Below, piece after piece: positions 40,175 through 40,466 of a stretch of 40,466 bases of DNA. Position 1 is the first letter of the stretch, and every line of letters begins with the position of its first letter. Origin of the DNA: Oscillospiraceae bacterium (lineage in GTDB: Bacteria > Bacillota > Clostridia > Oscillospirales > Oscillospiraceae); assembly GCA_017502285.1 (NCBI GenBank), contig JAFVVH010000034.1:1-40466 (forward strand), written 5' to 3'. A program made the translations under genes and the position numbers. The notes under the pieces are model-generated. The model was given only the letters and a program-made list of their open reading frames with translations, had not been told where the DNA came from and did not search any database.

Positions 40175-40466
40175 TTAGTGCTTGTCGCCGTAGTGGACGT
40201 GGAGCAGGTGATGCAGATCTTCCTCGGAATAGCCTTCGATCACGTCGTCCATAACAGGGTTGTACTCGGCGCGCTTGAAGATAGCGGTCTTGTCGGTAAC
40301 GTACAGACTGGCTGCACGCTCCAGTTTCTTGTCCTTGCGGCCGATGGGCTGACCGGCACCGCCGACGCAGCCGGTGGGACAGGTCATGACCTCGATCAGG
40401 TGGTAGTCCACCTCGCCGGCCTCGATTTTCTTGAGCAGCTCCTGCGCGTGGGCAAGACCGTGAACA
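40175..40466 (-). CDS. [FeFe] hydrogenase catalytic subunit, C-terminal part (partial)
   Basis: The last 97 codons of an [FeFe] hydrogenase; the frame stays open to the right edge. The reading VHGLAHAQELLKKIEAGEVD is followed by the third H-cluster motif, EVMTCPTGCVGGAGQP, whose two Cys ligate the H-cluster. The small-subunit-like C-terminal region ends HHLLHVHYGDKH, as in NAD(P)H- or ferredoxin-linked group A hydrogenases. The first two H-cluster motifs and any N-terminal iron-sulfur domains are outside the window, so the subtype is open. It reads as hydrogenase of the same redox system as Rnf. Confidence 0.88.
   Translation of the reverse strand, partial: VHGLAHAQELLKKIEAGEVDYHLIEVMTCPTGCVGGAGQPIGRKDKKLERAASLYVTDKTAIFKRAEYNPVMDDVIEGYSEEDLHHLLHVHYGDKH

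Overview
The window reads as chromosome of a spore-forming, anaerobic, fairly GC-rich Clostridia member, most like the Oscillospiraceae (Flavonifractor/Pseudoflavonifractor/Intestinimonas type). The reasons are the SigE-SpoIIGA pair, the rnfCDGEAB operon, a Rex repressor, an [FeFe]-hydrogenase C-terminus, several S-layer-homology (SLH) proteins and Firmicutes gene order (tig-clpP-clpX-lon-engB; rplS-rbgA-rnhB-yraN). The genus is inference. Almost all genes lie on the minus strand.

Layout. 1-13.3 kb is core housekeeping on the minus strand: partial scpA with an M50 protease; the proteostasis operon tig-clpP-clpX-lon-engB; thrC with a phosphoesterase; rbgA-rnhB-yraN; rplS; and a YlmC/YmxH PRC-barrel gene. 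13.4-17.1 kb is an AT-richer accessory island with a DUF2188 gene, a possible small RNA and a secreted SLH-HtrA protease. The protease stop codon directly follows a canonical -1 slippery heptamer, and a lipocalin-like domain continues in the -1 frame. The island is flanked by a short imperfect direct repeat. On its right edge is a 45-nt 3' fragment of an initiator-type tRNA that supplies the stop codon of the next gene.

17.1-22.1 kb is a folT-comEC-holA-toprim operon behind a long structured leader RNA of unrecognised class. 22.2-24.4 kb holds a small DUF6774-like gene, a patatin-like hydrolase and cysK. 24.4-29.3 kb is the complete Rnf complex. 29.6-33.4 kb carries a Cys-rich 48-aa gene, rex coupled to an SLH protein gene, and spoIIGA-sigE. 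33.5-35.7 kb is DUF951-hisC-radical SAM. 35.8-40.1 kb is a plus-strand unit: an SLH-tailed S41 protease, a CobW GTPase with a His/Cys repeat, a second GTPase fused to a DUF1980-like domain, and a small acidic protein. The right edge cuts an [FeFe] hydrogenase gene.

How the genes fit together. Rnf (ferredoxin:NAD+ oxidoreductase), Rex (NADH/NAD+ sensor) and the hydrogenase belong to one redox economy. The CobW pair suggests metal trafficking. The most novel-looking items are the frameshift-split HtrA protease, the leader RNA before folT, the tRNA-fragment junction and the GTPase-DUF1980 fusion. All functional calls come from reading motifs and families by eye; no database search was run.
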